A DNA stretch of 64,000 nucleotides, from contig NZ_CP014855.1 in NCBI RefSeq assembly GCF_002214385.1, positions 248,001 through 312,000 on the forward strand. The letters run 5' to 3'. A model generated the notes under the pieces. The model made no database searches. It was not told the DNA's origin and saw only the letters and a list, made by a program, of their open reading frames with translations. This DNA is from Thermococcus gorgonarius. GTDB lineage: Archaea > Methanobacteriota_B > Thermococci > Thermococcales > Thermococcaceae. Shown one piece after another: positions 1 through 7,990 of the stretch. Positions within the stretch are counted from its first letter, which is position 1. The number at the start of each line of letters is the position of its first letter. Position numbers and translations under genes: made by a program.

Positions 1-502
1 GCATGCCAAGGATGTCCCAGCTTAATACCTCTTCAAAAACCCGATCCACTACCTTGGCGGCGTGCTTCATCATTTCTATTTCCTGGGAGTCTTTTATCAT
101 CCTCAGTTCCCTCATTACTAGGCTTAATGGATGAAACTCGAAGGAATTGTTTCCGAGCCTCATAATGCCTATGAGCCAGTCGGCCCTCATGGTGTCCTCA
201 ATTAAAATCCTTCCTGAGGACAGTTTGAGATCGGCTAGAATCCAGGAGAGCTTCTCATAAGCGTTCTCCCCGTCACGCCAGAACGTGGTGGGAAAACCCT
301 GGATGACGTTTTCGTAGAGGCTCGGGGCTAAGAGGTGGTAGTCCCCGTTGGCGTTTACGGCCAGAACCGTTAATCTCTCACCAACCTCGTGGAGATTAAG
401 CCCCGTGAGGTAGTAGAAATTTGTGCTTGGACTTATGAGTGCCCCGTCAAAACCTTTCTCCTCGATCAGGGAAACAAACTTTCCGATCCGCAAGTCGATC
501 AC
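1..502 (-). CDS. pepQ: Xaa-Pro dipeptidase/aminopeptidase (M24 family), N-terminal part
   Basis: About 167 N-terminal residues of a protein that runs off the left edge of the window. The segment has the creatinase/prolidase N-terminal fold: it opens VIDLRIGKFVSLIEEKGFDG, continues with SPSTNFYYLTGL and LTVLAVNANGDYHLLAP, and reaches the linker MRELRMIKDSQEIEMMKHA, where the pita-bread catalytic domain begins. The metal-binding domain lies outside the window. The start is GTG at 502; the next upstream in-frame codon region holds a stop, so GTG (or TTG at 493) must be used. It follows the PAP2 gene on the same strand after 9 bases. Family known: removes N-terminal dipeptides ending in proline; substrate here is inferred from family only. 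Confidence 0.88.
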   Translation of the reverse strand, partial: MIDLRIGKFVSLIEEKGFDGALISPSTNFYYLTGLNLHEVGERLTVLAVNANGDYHLLAPSLYENVIQGFPTTFWRDGENAYEKLSWILADLKLSSGRILIEDTMRADWLIGIMRLGNNSFEFHPLSLVMRELRMIKDSQEIEMMKHAAKVVDRVFEEVLSWDILGM

Positions 503-511
503 CGCTGTTCT

Positions 512-1183
512 TTATCCTCCGGAGTTAAAAAAATTCCTGGAGTACCGATCAACTAGCCATCCCAAGAAGATTCCCGAAAGGGCGTCCCAGAGCCAGTGCT
601 CTGCAAGGAGAACCGTTGAGAGGGGAATTAATACAACCAGAAAGGCCATGATCCTTGCGAGAACTTCCTTTCTCCTAGCCAGAGCTAGGAAACTTATCGT
701 GTCGATGGTGCAGTGAGGAGATGGAAGAACGAACTGGGGTCTAGCATCCCAGCCGGGCGGGGCGTACCTTCTGGGGAGATCGGGATAAACCAGATGGGGC
801 GGAAAAACGTACGCAACCAGGAAGATCGCACTCAACACCAAGAACGAGAGAAGGTAACTCTTTGCAGTTCTTTCGGCCTCCGTGGGGCTGATATAGAGAA
901 GGTAAGCGACGGTACCTACCATCACCCACGTGAAGCCAAGCTTGTAGAGAGCGTCCATCAAGAGATACAGGAAGAAATGGCTTTTTGTCCACAGGAGAAG
1001 GCCGAGAACAAAGTCATGAGAGGTTCCAGGGAGTCTAAGGAGGAAATCGGTATAATTGACACTCCAACGGCCAACGATGGGGTAAATCAGGCTGTAAAAA
1101 GTCCAGTAGGCATATGCCATCAGAAATAGAATTATCGAACGGCGGTTGGACTCTTGGGGGATTGAACAGGCCTTCCTTTTCAT
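512..1183 (-). CDS. PAP2 superfamily membrane phosphatase / phosphotransferase
   Basis: A 223-residue polytopic membrane protein with about six hydrophobic segments. The two PAP2 signature blocks are visible late in the protein: PSPHCTIDT (equivalent of the PSGH block) near residue 155 and AEHWLWDALSGIFLGWLVD near residue 195, which supplies the HxxxD pair. The usual serine-rich first motif and the SR preceding the catalytic His are weakly conserved. In archaea and eukaryotes this subfamily includes phosphatidate phosphatases and inositol phosphotransferases; which substrate is used cannot be told. It starts at ATG 1183 and is followed after 9 bases by the M24 peptidase gene. Confidence 0.8.
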   Translation of the reverse strand: MKRKACSIPQESNRRSIILFLMAYAYWTFYSLIYPIVGRWSVNYTDFLLRLPGTSHDFVLGLLLWTKSHFFLYLLMDALYKLGFTWVMVGTVAYLLYISPTEAERTAKSYLLSFLVLSAIFLVAYVFPPHLVYPDLPRRYAPPGWDARPQFVLPSPHCTIDTISFLALARRKEVLARIMAFLVVLIPLSTVLLAEHWLWDALSGIFLGWLVDRYSRNFFNSGG

Positions 1184-1205
1184 GTCAAGCCCTATGGTTA
1201 TGAGA

Positions 1206-1223
1206 CCGCAAGATTTATAAATG
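1206..1223 (+). promoter_or_regulatory. TATA promoter of the tRNA-Asn gene
   Basis: A CAAGATTTATAAATG stretch carries a good archaeal TATA box about 30-35 bases before the tRNA-Asn 5' end, the usual spacing for a short leader. The box core TTTATAA is nearly palindromic, so it could also serve the divergent PAP2 gene. Confidence 0.55.
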
Positions 1224-1250
1224 CACCCTGTGTTCCCTACATTGGGTCGA

Positions 1251-1326
1251 GCCGCCGTAGCTTAGTTGGTAGAGCGCCGGACTGTTAATCCGGCGGTCCC
1301 CGGTTCGAATCCGGGCGGCGGCGCCA
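1251..1326 (+). tRNA. tRNA-Asn (GTT)
   Basis: Full cloverleaf: acceptor GCCGCCG pairs with CGGCGGC, the D arm is GCTTAGTTGGTAGAGC, the anticodon stem-loop is CCGGA-CTGTTAA-TCCGG with anticodon GTT, and the T arm is CCCGG-TTCGAAT-CCGGG. Discriminator is G at 1323 and CCA (1324-1326) is encoded. No intron. Confidence 0.97.
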
Positions 1327-1332
1327 GTGAGT

Positions 1333-1410
1333 GGGCCCGTAGCTCAGCCTGGTCAGAGCGCGCGGCTCATAACCGCGTGGTCGGGGGTTCAAAGCCCCCC
1401 GGGCCCACCA
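1333..1410 (+). tRNA. tRNA with anticodon CAT (probably tRNA-Ile2, alternatively elongator Met)
   Basis: Cloverleaf with acceptor GGGCCCG/CGGGCCC, anticodon stem-loop CGCGG-CTCATAA-CCGCG (anticodon CAT), T arm GGGGG-TTCAAAG-CCCCC, discriminator A at 1407 and encoded CCA. It is not the initiator, which in archaea begins AGC. The GGGCCCG acceptor resembles archaeal tRNA-Ile more than elongator tRNA-Met, so I infer a tRNA-Ile whose C34 would be modified to agmatidine. It lies 6 bases after the encoded CCA of tRNA-Asn and is probably cotranscribed. Confidence 0.93.
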
Positions 1411-1462
1411 TAGCTTTTCAGTAACAGTCCTTCTCAGTAAAAAGTTCAAAAATGTAGAGAAC

Positions 1463-2287
1463 TCAAAGGTTTCTAAGCTTCTTGACCTTTCCAGCCTTCC
1501 TGTCCACGTAGCCTTTCTTTTCCAGAAACCGCAGAAGATCTTCAAGGAACTCTCTGGAGGCGTTTATCACAAGGGTTCCCCTTTCCGTTGGTATCTCCAT
1601 CGGCATGGCCTTCAAGAACATTGTTTTTAGTTCCTCCTCTTCGATCTTCCGTTCTCCTATAACACGAAGAAGCTCTGAGGACAGTATAGCCCTGCTTATT
1701 AACCCAAAATAGAGTTTTAGCACCTGCTCCTCGGGGAAGTACTTCCCGAGTATCGAGGCTAACTCGTTGATCTTGCCTATATCAAGTTCGTTTATTTCAA
1801 ATTCGTACTCTTCTACCAGATCCGTGAACACGAACTGCTTCGCTATTTTTTCCACCTTTTCTGGGTTGTGGACGAGTTCGAACGGAAACTTAAATTGGAA
1901 CCTGACGGATGACACGTCAAACCCGTCTTTGAGTTTTACAGTGCCGTTGGAATACTCCAGCGCTCCCGCCCTAAAGAGCTGGTCAAGAATGTCAGCTACC
2001 CACGGTCCTTCGGCCAGGATTTCGTCTACTTTTTCTCCTTCCTTCAAGTGGCCCAGCAGGTGATCCAGGTTCTCTTTGAAGGCGTTGAATCCTTTCAGAA
2101 TCTCTTCTTTTTCAACGCTTTCCATGGCCTCTATCTTTGCCCTTATCTCTTCCAGGGTACCTTCGATTGCATACCCCACGAAGGCCTCATAGGACTGTCT
2201 TTCCCTTGTCTCAAAGGAGATTCCCCTTCCTTTGAACTCCCTCAGGAGGGCTTCCTTTATTGCCGGACTTTTGGTTGCAATCCTCAT
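1463..2287 (-). CDS. Conserved protein of unknown function (274 aa, wHTH-like C-terminus)
   Basis: I do not recognise the family. The protein is acidic and mostly helical, begins MRIATKSPAIKEALLREF, has no membrane segment, and ends in a basic region (EDLLRFLEKKGYVDRKAGKVKK) that looks like the wing of a winged helix, so DNA or RNA contact is possible. The start at ATG 2287 is preferred over GTG 2296 because GGTGG sits 5 bases before it. It is divergent from the Sm-like gene and lies beside the two tRNA genes on the opposite strand. Confidence 0.72.
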   Translation of the reverse strand: MRIATKSPAIKEALLREFKGRGISFETRERQSYEAFVGYAIEGTLEEIRAKIEAMESVEKEEILKGFNAFKENLDHLLGHLKEGEKVDEILAEGPWVADILDQLFRAGALEYSNGTVKLKDGFDVSSVRFQFKFPFELVHNPEKVEKIAKQFVFTDLVEEYEFEINELDIGKINELASILGKYFPEEQVLKLYFGLISRAILSSELLRVIGERKIEEEELKTMFLKAMPMEIPTERGTLVINASREFLEDLLRFLEKKGYVDRKAGKVKKLRNL

Positions 2288-2351
2288 GCCTTCCACCTAT
2301 GGCGGAAAGGCTAAAAAGCCTTTTAGACTTTTGGTCGTGGGAGGTGATTTC

Positions 2352-2567
2352 ATGGGGGAAAAGCAGTATCTCCTCGACAGAACCCTTGAGAGATGGAGGG
2401 GTAAAAGGATAGCTGTTGGAATCGGAAGCGAGATAAGCTTCTCCGGTGTCTTGACTGATTTTGACGAAGAAGTCATTCTCCTTACAAACGTCACTGATTA
2501 CGCCGGCAACAGGGCTAGGGAACTTATAGTCAAAATTGACGACATCAACTGGATAACCCTCTTGTGA
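2352..2567 (+). CDS. Sm-like (LSm) family protein
   Basis: A 71-residue protein with the layout of one Sm fold: a short N-terminal helix (YLLDRTLERWRGKRIAVGI), an Sm1-like strand block (SEISFSGVLTDFDEEVILLTN) and a short second block ending RELIVKIDDINWITLL. Archaeal Lsm proteins form hexa- or heptameric rings that bind U-rich RNA; membership is by pattern and the protein is shorter and more diverged than classical SmAP1. ATG 2352 follows GGAGGTGAT. The mobB gene starts 10 bases downstream, so the two are probably one transcript. Confidence 0.72.
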   Translation: MGEKQYLLDRTLERWRGKRIAVGIGSEISFSGVLTDFDEEVILLTNVTDYAGNRARELIVKIDDINWITLL

Positions 2568-2577
2568 GGTGCCGCCG

Positions 2578-3312
2578 ATGAGGGCGGTTGCTTTCGTGGG
2601 TTATAAGAAAAGCGGGAAAACTACCACCGTCGAGGCAGTCGCAGGAATTCTGAAAGAGCGCGGCTACCGCGTGGCTATAGCCAAGAGCATGCACTCCGAG
2701 TTCGACAGAGAGGGGAGCGACACCTGGCGCTTCTCGAGGGTGGCCGATTCTGTTCTTGTGAGGGCAAACGACACCGACGCTCTGCTTTTTAAGGCTAAAG
2801 ACATCAACGCGCTCTTCTCGATGGTTTCTGCAGATTTCCTCCTGCTGGAGGGCTTTAAGTCGATAAAACACGTTCCGAAGGTAATATGTGCCAGAAATGA
2901 GAAAGATGTTAGGGAGCTCAACGATGGGCTTGCTATAGCCGTGAGCGGGGTTATAGCCTCTACTGGAGTGAAAGAGGTGGATGGTCTTCCGGTCATTGAC
3001 GCCACGAAAGAAACCGAAAAACTGGCAGATCTGGTGGAAAAACGGGCCTTCATGCTACCCAACATAGACTGCGGCCTCTGTGGTTTCAGCTGTGCCGAGA
3101 TGGCAAGGATGATAGTCAAGGGTGAGAAAACCCCGAGGGATTGTGTGGTTCTAAGTTCGAAGCCGAAAGTAACAGTCAAAATCGATGGCCAGGTTCTCCC
3201 CATGAAGGACTGGGTGCAGGAGCTCGTTGAAAAAACGATAAAGGGCATGCTCTCTGCAATGAAGGGCTACCGTGAGGGGAAGAGGATAGAAATAGTTATA
3301 CGGGAAGATTAA
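2578..3312 (+). CDS. mobB: Molybdopterin-guanine dinucleotide biosynthesis protein B with C-terminal Fe-S domain
   Basis: 244 residues. Residues 1-150 are a MobB GTPase: Walker A GYKKSGKTT at residues 8-16, AKSMHSEFDREGSDTWRFS after it, and the FLLLEGFKS strand. Unlike bacterial MobB (about 170 residues) it continues into a segment at residues 160-190 with IDCGLCGFSC and a further Cys in TPRDCVV, spaced like the four-cysteine 4Fe-4S domain found in corrinoid and anaerobic enzymes. MobB helps deliver nucleotide or cofactor for bis-MGD/tungstopterin enzymes. Start ATG 2578 is set by GAGGTG at 2566-2571; it overlaps the Sm-like stop region. Confidence 0.88.
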   Translation: MRAVAFVGYKKSGKTTTVEAVAGILKERGYRVAIAKSMHSEFDREGSDTWRFSRVADSVLVRANDTDALLFKAKDINALFSMVSADFLLLEGFKSIKHVPKVICARNEKDVRELNDGLAIAVSGVIASTGVKEVDGLPVIDATKETEKLADLVEKRAFMLPNIDCGLCGFSCAEMARMIVKGEKTPRDCVVLSSKPKVTVKIDGQVLPMKDWVQELVEKTIKGMLSAMKGYREGKRIEIVIRED

Positions 3313-3603
3313 TGGCCCGACTTGCTTCTGTGGGCATTGGATTGAATTAGCATTCAATTTTTGTTTATAAATGTAAAAACAAAATGGGCTTTTGCTACTA
3401 TTTTAACAATACCTTTTTGGGGAGTTTCCCGATACTTTTGAATAAACTTCGGCAAATGTTGGATTGTAGGTGTACTTTTTTGGATCCTCGGCCCAGTAAA
3501 AGTTTGCAACCGTAAAGTATATAACTGAACACTTAGAAACAAATGTTCTGAAATGAACTTTAGATTAAACAAACGAACATATATGGTGAATGAGGTGAAG
3601 AAC
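3313..3603 (+). promoter_or_regulatory. Promoter and leader of the TRAP transporter operon
   Basis: This 291-base gap has no convincing gene. A promoter is visible at 3508-3526 (AACCGTAAAGTATATAAC: BRE plus TATA). Downstream of it, between 3526 and 3581, GAAC/GTTC hexamer-like boxes recur (GAACAC, ATGTTC, GAACTT, CGAACAT), including GTTC-TGAAAT-GAAC as a small palindrome at 3545-3558. They sit where a repressor would block transcription; this is inference. The GAGGTG ribosome site is at 3592-3597. Confidence 0.5.
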
Positions 3604-4581
3604 ATGAAAATGAAAGCACTAGGTCTGGTTGCCATTTTGGTGGTTGCCCTAGTGGCAAGCGGTTGCATCAGCAGTGGTGGTGGAGAAAAAGTTACAATCT
3701 ACACCGGTGGCACCAGTGGTGTCTATTTCCCACTTGGTTCAAAATACGCGGAGATACTCAATAAGAACGGCATTGAAGCTAAAGCAGTTACAAGTGGTGC
3801 GAGCGTTACCAACGCCAAGGCCATTGGGGAAGGAAAAGCTCAAGCTGCTATCCTTCAAAACGACATTGCCTATTATGCCTACCATGGGCTTTACATGTTC
3901 GAGGGGCAGGCTGTAAAGAACATACGTGGCGTTGCGGCACTCTACCCCGAGACAGTCCAGTTCGTCGTAAGGGCTGACAGCGACATAAAGAGTCTGCAGG
4001 ATCTTAAAGGTAAGAAAGTCGCTATAGGTGCTCCCGGAAGTGGAACCGCGGTGGCCGCTGAGCAAATTCTTAAGGCCGCTGGCGTATGGGACAGCATACA
4101 GAAGGTCAACCAGAAGTTCAGTGAGGCAGCTCAGAGCCTTAAGCTTGGCCAGATAGATGCTGCCGTTATTGTGTCTGGTGCTCCAACGCCTGCAGTTAAC
4201 CAGATAGCTGTACAGACCCCTGTCAGAGTTCTTCCAATTCCCGATGATATTCTCGACAAGCTTCACCAGCAGGGTTACATCTTCTACGTCAGGCAGGTAC
4301 TTCCAAAGGACACGTACAACGGCATGACTGAGGACACCCCGACGGTTGCCGTTAAAGCCATTCTCGCTGTCAGTGCTGACCTCTCCGACGATCTTGTCTA
4401 CAAAATGACCAAGCTTCTCTTTGATCCAGCTAACCTGGAGGAGCTCCACAATGTTCATGCTAAGACGAAGTTCATAAGTTTGGACACCGCTCTCGACGGT
4501 ATGAGCATACCTCTCCACCCAGGAGCCATTAAATTCTACGAGGAGAAGGGCATAAATGTTCCAGACAACATCAAGCCGTGA
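3604..4581 (+). CDS. TAXI-family TRAP transporter solute receptor, lipoprotein
   Basis: 325 residues. A signal peptide (MKMKALGLVAILVVALVASG) ends in a lipobox with Cys near residue 21, so the protein is predicted to be lipid-anchored outside the membrane. The body is a TAXI periplasmic-binding fold: VTIYTGGTSGVYFPLGSKYA, then GASVTNAKAIGEGKAQAAILQND and LKGKKVAIGAPGSGTAVAAEQIL. It binds a carboxylate solute and hands it to the permease encoded downstream. ATG 3604 is chosen over upstream ATGs (3553, 3583) because GAGGTG lies 6 bases before it and the signal peptide begins there. First gene of the operon, 12 bases before the DUF1850 gene. Confidence 0.93.
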   Translation: MKMKALGLVAILVVALVASGCISSGGGEKVTIYTGGTSGVYFPLGSKYAEILNKNGIEAKAVTSGASVTNAKAIGEGKAQAAILQNDIAYYAYHGLYMFEGQAVKNIRGVAALYPETVQFVVRADSDIKSLQDLKGKKVAIGAPGSGTAVAAEQILKAAGVWDSIQKVNQKFSEAAQSLKLGQIDAAVIVSGAPTPAVNQIAVQTPVRVLPIPDDILDKLHQQGYIFYVRQVLPKDTYNGMTEDTPTVAVKAILAVSADLSDDLVYKMTKLLFDPANLEELHNVHAKTKFISLDTALDGMSIPLHPGAIKFYEEKGINVPDNIKP

Positions 4582-4593
4582 TAGGTGAGGTAA

Positions 4594-5049
4594 TTGAGGA
4601 GACGTTTTCTTTTTTTAACGGCTCTCTTAGTTTTTTTAATATTGTCACTTACGCTCCCCAGAAAAGTCCTGATAATAAATGATGGCAAATTGGAGAAAAT
4701 TTATCCCCTCGGGAGCCACTTGCTCGTTGTTGAGTACGTCCACAGCGTTGAGAGAAGCAGAGTAATCGAGATCCTGGAGGTCAATAAAAGCGGCATTTAT
4801 GCCGTTGGGATGAAATGGCAAGACTTTGGTGCTGGCTTGCCCGAAGATTTCCAGAGGTGGAACGGGGAATGGTACGAGAAGAAAATCAGCATCCCCCTGG
4901 GGAAAAGCCTAGATTTCTGGTTTATTCCATTGAACCAGGCCAATATAAGCGTCGATGGGTCTCTAGCTCTAGCTCCTCGGTCTGATACACTGGTTAAGTT
5001 CGAAGTTAAATCTTGTCCCTTACTCTTGACGACTTTGAGGAGGTGCTGA
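4594..5049 (+). CDS. DUF1850 domain protein
   Basis: 151 residues with an N-terminal membrane anchor (FLFLTALLVFLILSLTLP) and an extracytoplasmic domain containing YPLGSHLLVVEYVHSVERSRVIEILEV, the typical DUF1850 HSVE block, and MKWQDFGAGLPED. DUF1850 proteins accompany TAXI/fused TRAP permeases; their exact role is unknown. TTG start at 4594 is supported by AGGTGAGG just upstream and the absence of a better start. It ends 2 bases before the permease start, indicating translational coupling. Confidence 0.85.
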   Translation: MRRRFLFLTALLVFLILSLTLPRKVLIINDGKLEKIYPLGSHLLVVEYVHSVERSRVIEILEVNKSGIYAVGMKWQDFGAGLPEDFQRWNGEWYEKKISIPLGKSLDFWFIPLNQANISVDGSLALAPRSDTLVKFEVKSCPLLLTTLRRC

Positions 5050-5051
5050 AA

Positions 5052-7349
5052 ATGGGTGAAGAACTCCCCAAGCTGGAAAAAGCCAAGGAAGTGGTCATAG
5101 AACGTGTAAGAACCCTCCCCCCTATGCTTGAGAACGTTGTTAAGTTAGCTGCTATACTCATAGGTATATACGAAATACTGTTCATTTTCAACTTTAATTA
5201 TACCCTGTACGACATGTTCCAGAAAATAGGCATTAAGATTGGTATTCTCCAAGTTACCTTCCAGACGAAGCAGGGTGAAGCGTTCGTTCTGGCCATGATC
5301 CTGATAATAACCTATTTGCTGTACCCCGTAAGGCGCAAGGAAAAGTACCTCCAAAAAGTTCAGTGGTACGATTACATTTTGGCTATCCTTGGTGCCATCT
5401 CAGCTCTGTATCTCTTCGTTGTTTACCAGAGGTACGCTGAGTTCGCTGAGGTCTACCCGAGGGATGTTATCTTTGGAATACTAGCAATAATCCTCGTTCT
5501 TGAAGCAACCAGACGGGTTCTGGGCTGGGTTCTACCCACTGTTGTCGTGGTGTTTCTTCTATACGGTATCTACAACATAAACTTTGATTGGATCCGCTTT
5601 ACCCAGCAGCTTTACTTTGATGAGGGAATATTCGGGATTCCCTTCTTTGTTATGACTATCTATGTTTTTGCCTTTGTGTTCTTTGGTGCCTTCTTGCTTA
5701 AGATCGGGATAAGTGATTACATAACCGAATTTATGATAACCCTCTTTGGTTCTAGACCCGGGGGTCCGGCCAAGGCTGCAGTGATATCAAGTGGTCTCAT
5801 GGGTACTGTAAGTGGATCAAGCGTTGCAAACGTTCTCACCACGGGCACCTTTACGATCCCATTGATGAAAAAAGCAGGTTATCCTCCTGAGATAGCCGGT
5901 GCCGTTGAACCCGTTGCATCGACTGGAGGTCAGCTTATGCCTCCGATTATGGGTGCGGCAGCGTTTATTATGGCCGAGTTCTTGGGGGTTCCCTACAACA
6001 AGATCATCATTGCAGCCGTTATTCCCGCTCTAGTATACTACGCCGGAGTTTATCTGTTCATTGACCTCGAGACCAAAAGACTGGGCCTGAAGGGGATGCC
6101 ACGCGAATACTTCACTGGACTCGAATATTTTCTTAGAAAACTTTACATACTGCTGCCCATAGTTGTCATCACTATCGCCTTAGTCTGGGGGATTCCACCC
6201 CATATCTCTGCAGTGTCCTCCCTAGGCGTTGCCATCTGGGTTGCTTGGATCTCAAGAGACGAGATACCAGGTCACGAGGGTCTGTACGTTTTGATAGTCC
6301 TTATAGCAACGGCACTCATGTTCACGGGCGCTTCAATCTCCACCGCCGTCTCCGGGATCATGATTCTCATGTTCTTTGGTCTCATGGCAATGGCTTTCCT
6401 TACCGACGGGGTGGAGTTCAACGAGAAGTTTTACATCACCTCGCTTTTCCTTCTCTTCATAGCTTTGACCAAATACATAGGGATGACGAAGGAGCAAATA
6501 CTCTTATTGAGCGGTGTTTTTGGAATAATCTTTTCCCTTATCGTCGGCTGGTACTCCAAGAGCGAAAGTGGAAGAGCCATGTATTCGGCCACGTACGAAT
6601 CCATGATCGACGCAGGAAAGACCAGTACTAGTGTAATGCTTGCAGCTGCCAGCGCTGGCTTAATACAGGGAGTTCTGACAATGACGGGTCTGGTAACTAG
6701 TCTTGGTTATCGCCTCGTGGATTTAACGGCCGGTAACCTCTGGCTCCTCTTGATGCTAACTATGATCTTCAGTCTTATCCTTGGAATGGGCGTGCCAACG
6801 ACTGCCAACTACATTATAACCTCACTTGTGGCCGCGCCCGCAATCTTCAACGCCGTCCAAGGACTCCATCCGTACTCCGATCCGGTGCCGGGTTTCTCAA
6901 CTCCCATAGCCCTTTTGGCAGCTCACTTTTTCGTGTTCTATTTCGGCATCCTAGCAGATGTAACCCCACCAGTAGCGCTCGCGAGTTACGCCGGTTCGGC
7001 CCTCGCCGGAGGGGACTTCTGGAAGACCGCTATGAACGCCGTTAAGTATGCCTTGGCTGGCTATATAGGGCCGTACATATACTTCACGCATCCAGAAATG
7101 TTCCTGATAACGGTAAAACACTGGACCGCAGTTACTGCCCTCCAAGTACTCTACGATCTTGGGGCAACTCTCGTGGTAATGTACCTTCTCGCCGTGGCTC
7201 TGACCGGCTGGTTCGGGAAACAACTCAGGAGAGAAGTTAGAAGTCTTGCAGGAATCCTTGGCCTTGCTTCCGCCACGCTTAACCCTGTGTTAGTTGGGGC
7301 AGGTTTTGTCTTTATTTTGGCGTTTAAATTTTTGGTCGATAAGTCTTAA
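5052..7349 (+). CDS. TRAP transporter, fused 4TM/12TM permease
   Basis: 765 residues, polytopic. The N-terminal third corresponds to the small DctQ-like subunit and the rest to the large DctM-like subunit. Conserved blocks include SRPGGPAKAAVISSGLMGT, VEPVASTGGQLMPPIMGAAA and LGMGVPTTANYIITS, all typical of the TAXI-associated fused family. It imports a carboxylate coupled to ion flow with the lipoprotein receptor. ATG 5052 follows GAGGAGGTG at the correct distance and avoids overlap with the DUF1850 gene; a TTG at 5013 is less likely. A T-rich terminator follows. Confidence 0.95.
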   Translation: MGEELPKLEKAKEVVIERVRTLPPMLENVVKLAAILIGIYEILFIFNFNYTLYDMFQKIGIKIGILQVTFQTKQGEAFVLAMILIITYLLYPVRRKEKYLQKVQWYDYILAILGAISALYLFVVYQRYAEFAEVYPRDVIFGILAIILVLEATRRVLGWVLPTVVVVFLLYGIYNINFDWIRFTQQLYFDEGIFGIPFFVMTIYVFAFVFFGAFLLKIGISDYITEFMITLFGSRPGGPAKAAVISSGLMGTVSGSSVANVLTTGTFTIPLMKKAGYPPEIAGAVEPVASTGGQLMPPIMGAAAFIMAEFLGVPYNKIIIAAVIPALVYYAGVYLFIDLETKRLGLKGMPREYFTGLEYFLRKLYILLPIVVITIALVWGIPPHISAVSSLGVAIWVAWISRDEIPGHEGLYVLIVLIATALMFTGASISTAVSGIMILMFFGLMAMAFLTDGVEFNEKFYITSLFLLFIALTKYIGMTKEQILLLSGVFGIIFSLIVGWYSKSESGRAMYSATYESMIDAGKTSTSVMLAAASAGLIQGVLTMTGLVTSLGYRLVDLTAGNLWLLLMLTMIFSLILGMGVPTTANYIITSLVAAPAIFNAVQGLHPYSDPVPGFSTPIALLAAHFFVFYFGILADVTPPVALASYAGSALAGGDFWKTAMNAVKYALAGYIGPYIYFTHPEMFLITVKHWTAVTALQVLYDLGATLVVMYLLAVALTGWFGKQLRREVRSLAGILGLASATLNPVLVGAGFVFILAFKFLVDKS

Positions 7350-7360
7350 TTTTAAATGCC

Positions 7361-7379
7361 CTCTTCTTTTTTGTCTTTT
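7361..7379 (+). terminator. T-rich terminator after the TRAP operon
   Basis: CTCTTCTTTTTTGTCTTTT directly after the permease stop; archaeal RNA polymerase terminates at such oligo-T tracts without needing a hairpin. Confidence 0.5.
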
Positions 7380-7440
7380 CGACGGATGACGTTGAGTTAA
7401 GCTTATAAGTTCTTGACATTTTGGCAACTAATGTGATACC

Positions 7441-7590
7441 ATGAGGTGGGAACTTACCCTCCATGGTGGAGATGACCACGGAAAGAGAATAATCTTTGAG
7501 GCAGAGTCCGTCGAGGAAGCTAAAATGAGAGCCGTCGAGGAAGTAAAAAGGAGAAACGCCAGGCTCTATGAGCTCTCCAGGTTGCTTTGA
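7441..7590 (+). CDS. Small protein, 49 aa, unknown function
   Basis: Reads MRWELTLHGGDDHGKRIIF, then EAESVEEAKMRAVEEVKRRN, and ends LYELSRLL. The pattern is a short beta hairpin followed by an amphipathic helix. Codon use looks coding and a TATA-like CTTATAAG lies about 37 bases upstream; the ribosome site is weak (GTGATACC). It resembles in size and layout the next gene (7787-7936), both having an EEAK/EKAK helix start. No function can be assigned. Confidence 0.55.
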   Translation: MRWELTLHGGDDHGKRIIFEAESVEEAKMRAVEEVKRRNARLYELSRLL

Positions 7591-7786
7591 TTCTATCGGT
7601 TGTAGTCTTTGGCTTCCATTCTCTGTTCTTCCCTCAATGTCCAAATTAGTACCTTCCTTAGGATAGTGTTCATCAAAGCCCGAATGTTTCCAGAAATTTA
7701 TGGACATTTAAGTACTTACCTGTTCAATAAAGCTTTTAAAGAGTATCCAGTGCATTTCACTCAGAGTGATATATGGAGGTGTCAGA

Positions 7787-7936
7787 ATGCTGGCGAGGAT
7801 AGTTTATTACCGCAGGGACTCCCTTCCAGAGGAGGTCGTAGTTGTTACCAACGATCTGGAAAAGGCTAAGAGACTGGCGAGAGATAGAGCAAAGGAGTTC
7901 AACGCCTTTGATTATGAAGTTGAATGGGTTGCCTGA
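7787..7936 (+). CDS. Small protein, 49 aa, unknown function
   Basis: Reads MLARIVYYRRDSLPEEVVVV, then TNDLEKAKRLARDRAKEFN and ends DYEVEWVA. A strong GGAGGTG lies 6 bases before the ATG, and a CTTTTAAAG TATA-like box lies further upstream, so it is very probably expressed. Predicted strand-helix-strand, cytoplasmic. Likely a paralogue or structural analogue of the 49-residue protein at 7441. Function unknown. Confidence 0.66.
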   Translation: MLARIVYYRRDSLPEEVVVVTNDLEKAKRLARDRAKEFNAFDYEVEWVA

Positions 7937-7990
7937 CGCTCCTCCCCTCCTCCAATAAGTGAGCGCTAAAATAACAGACAATGGGAGAGC

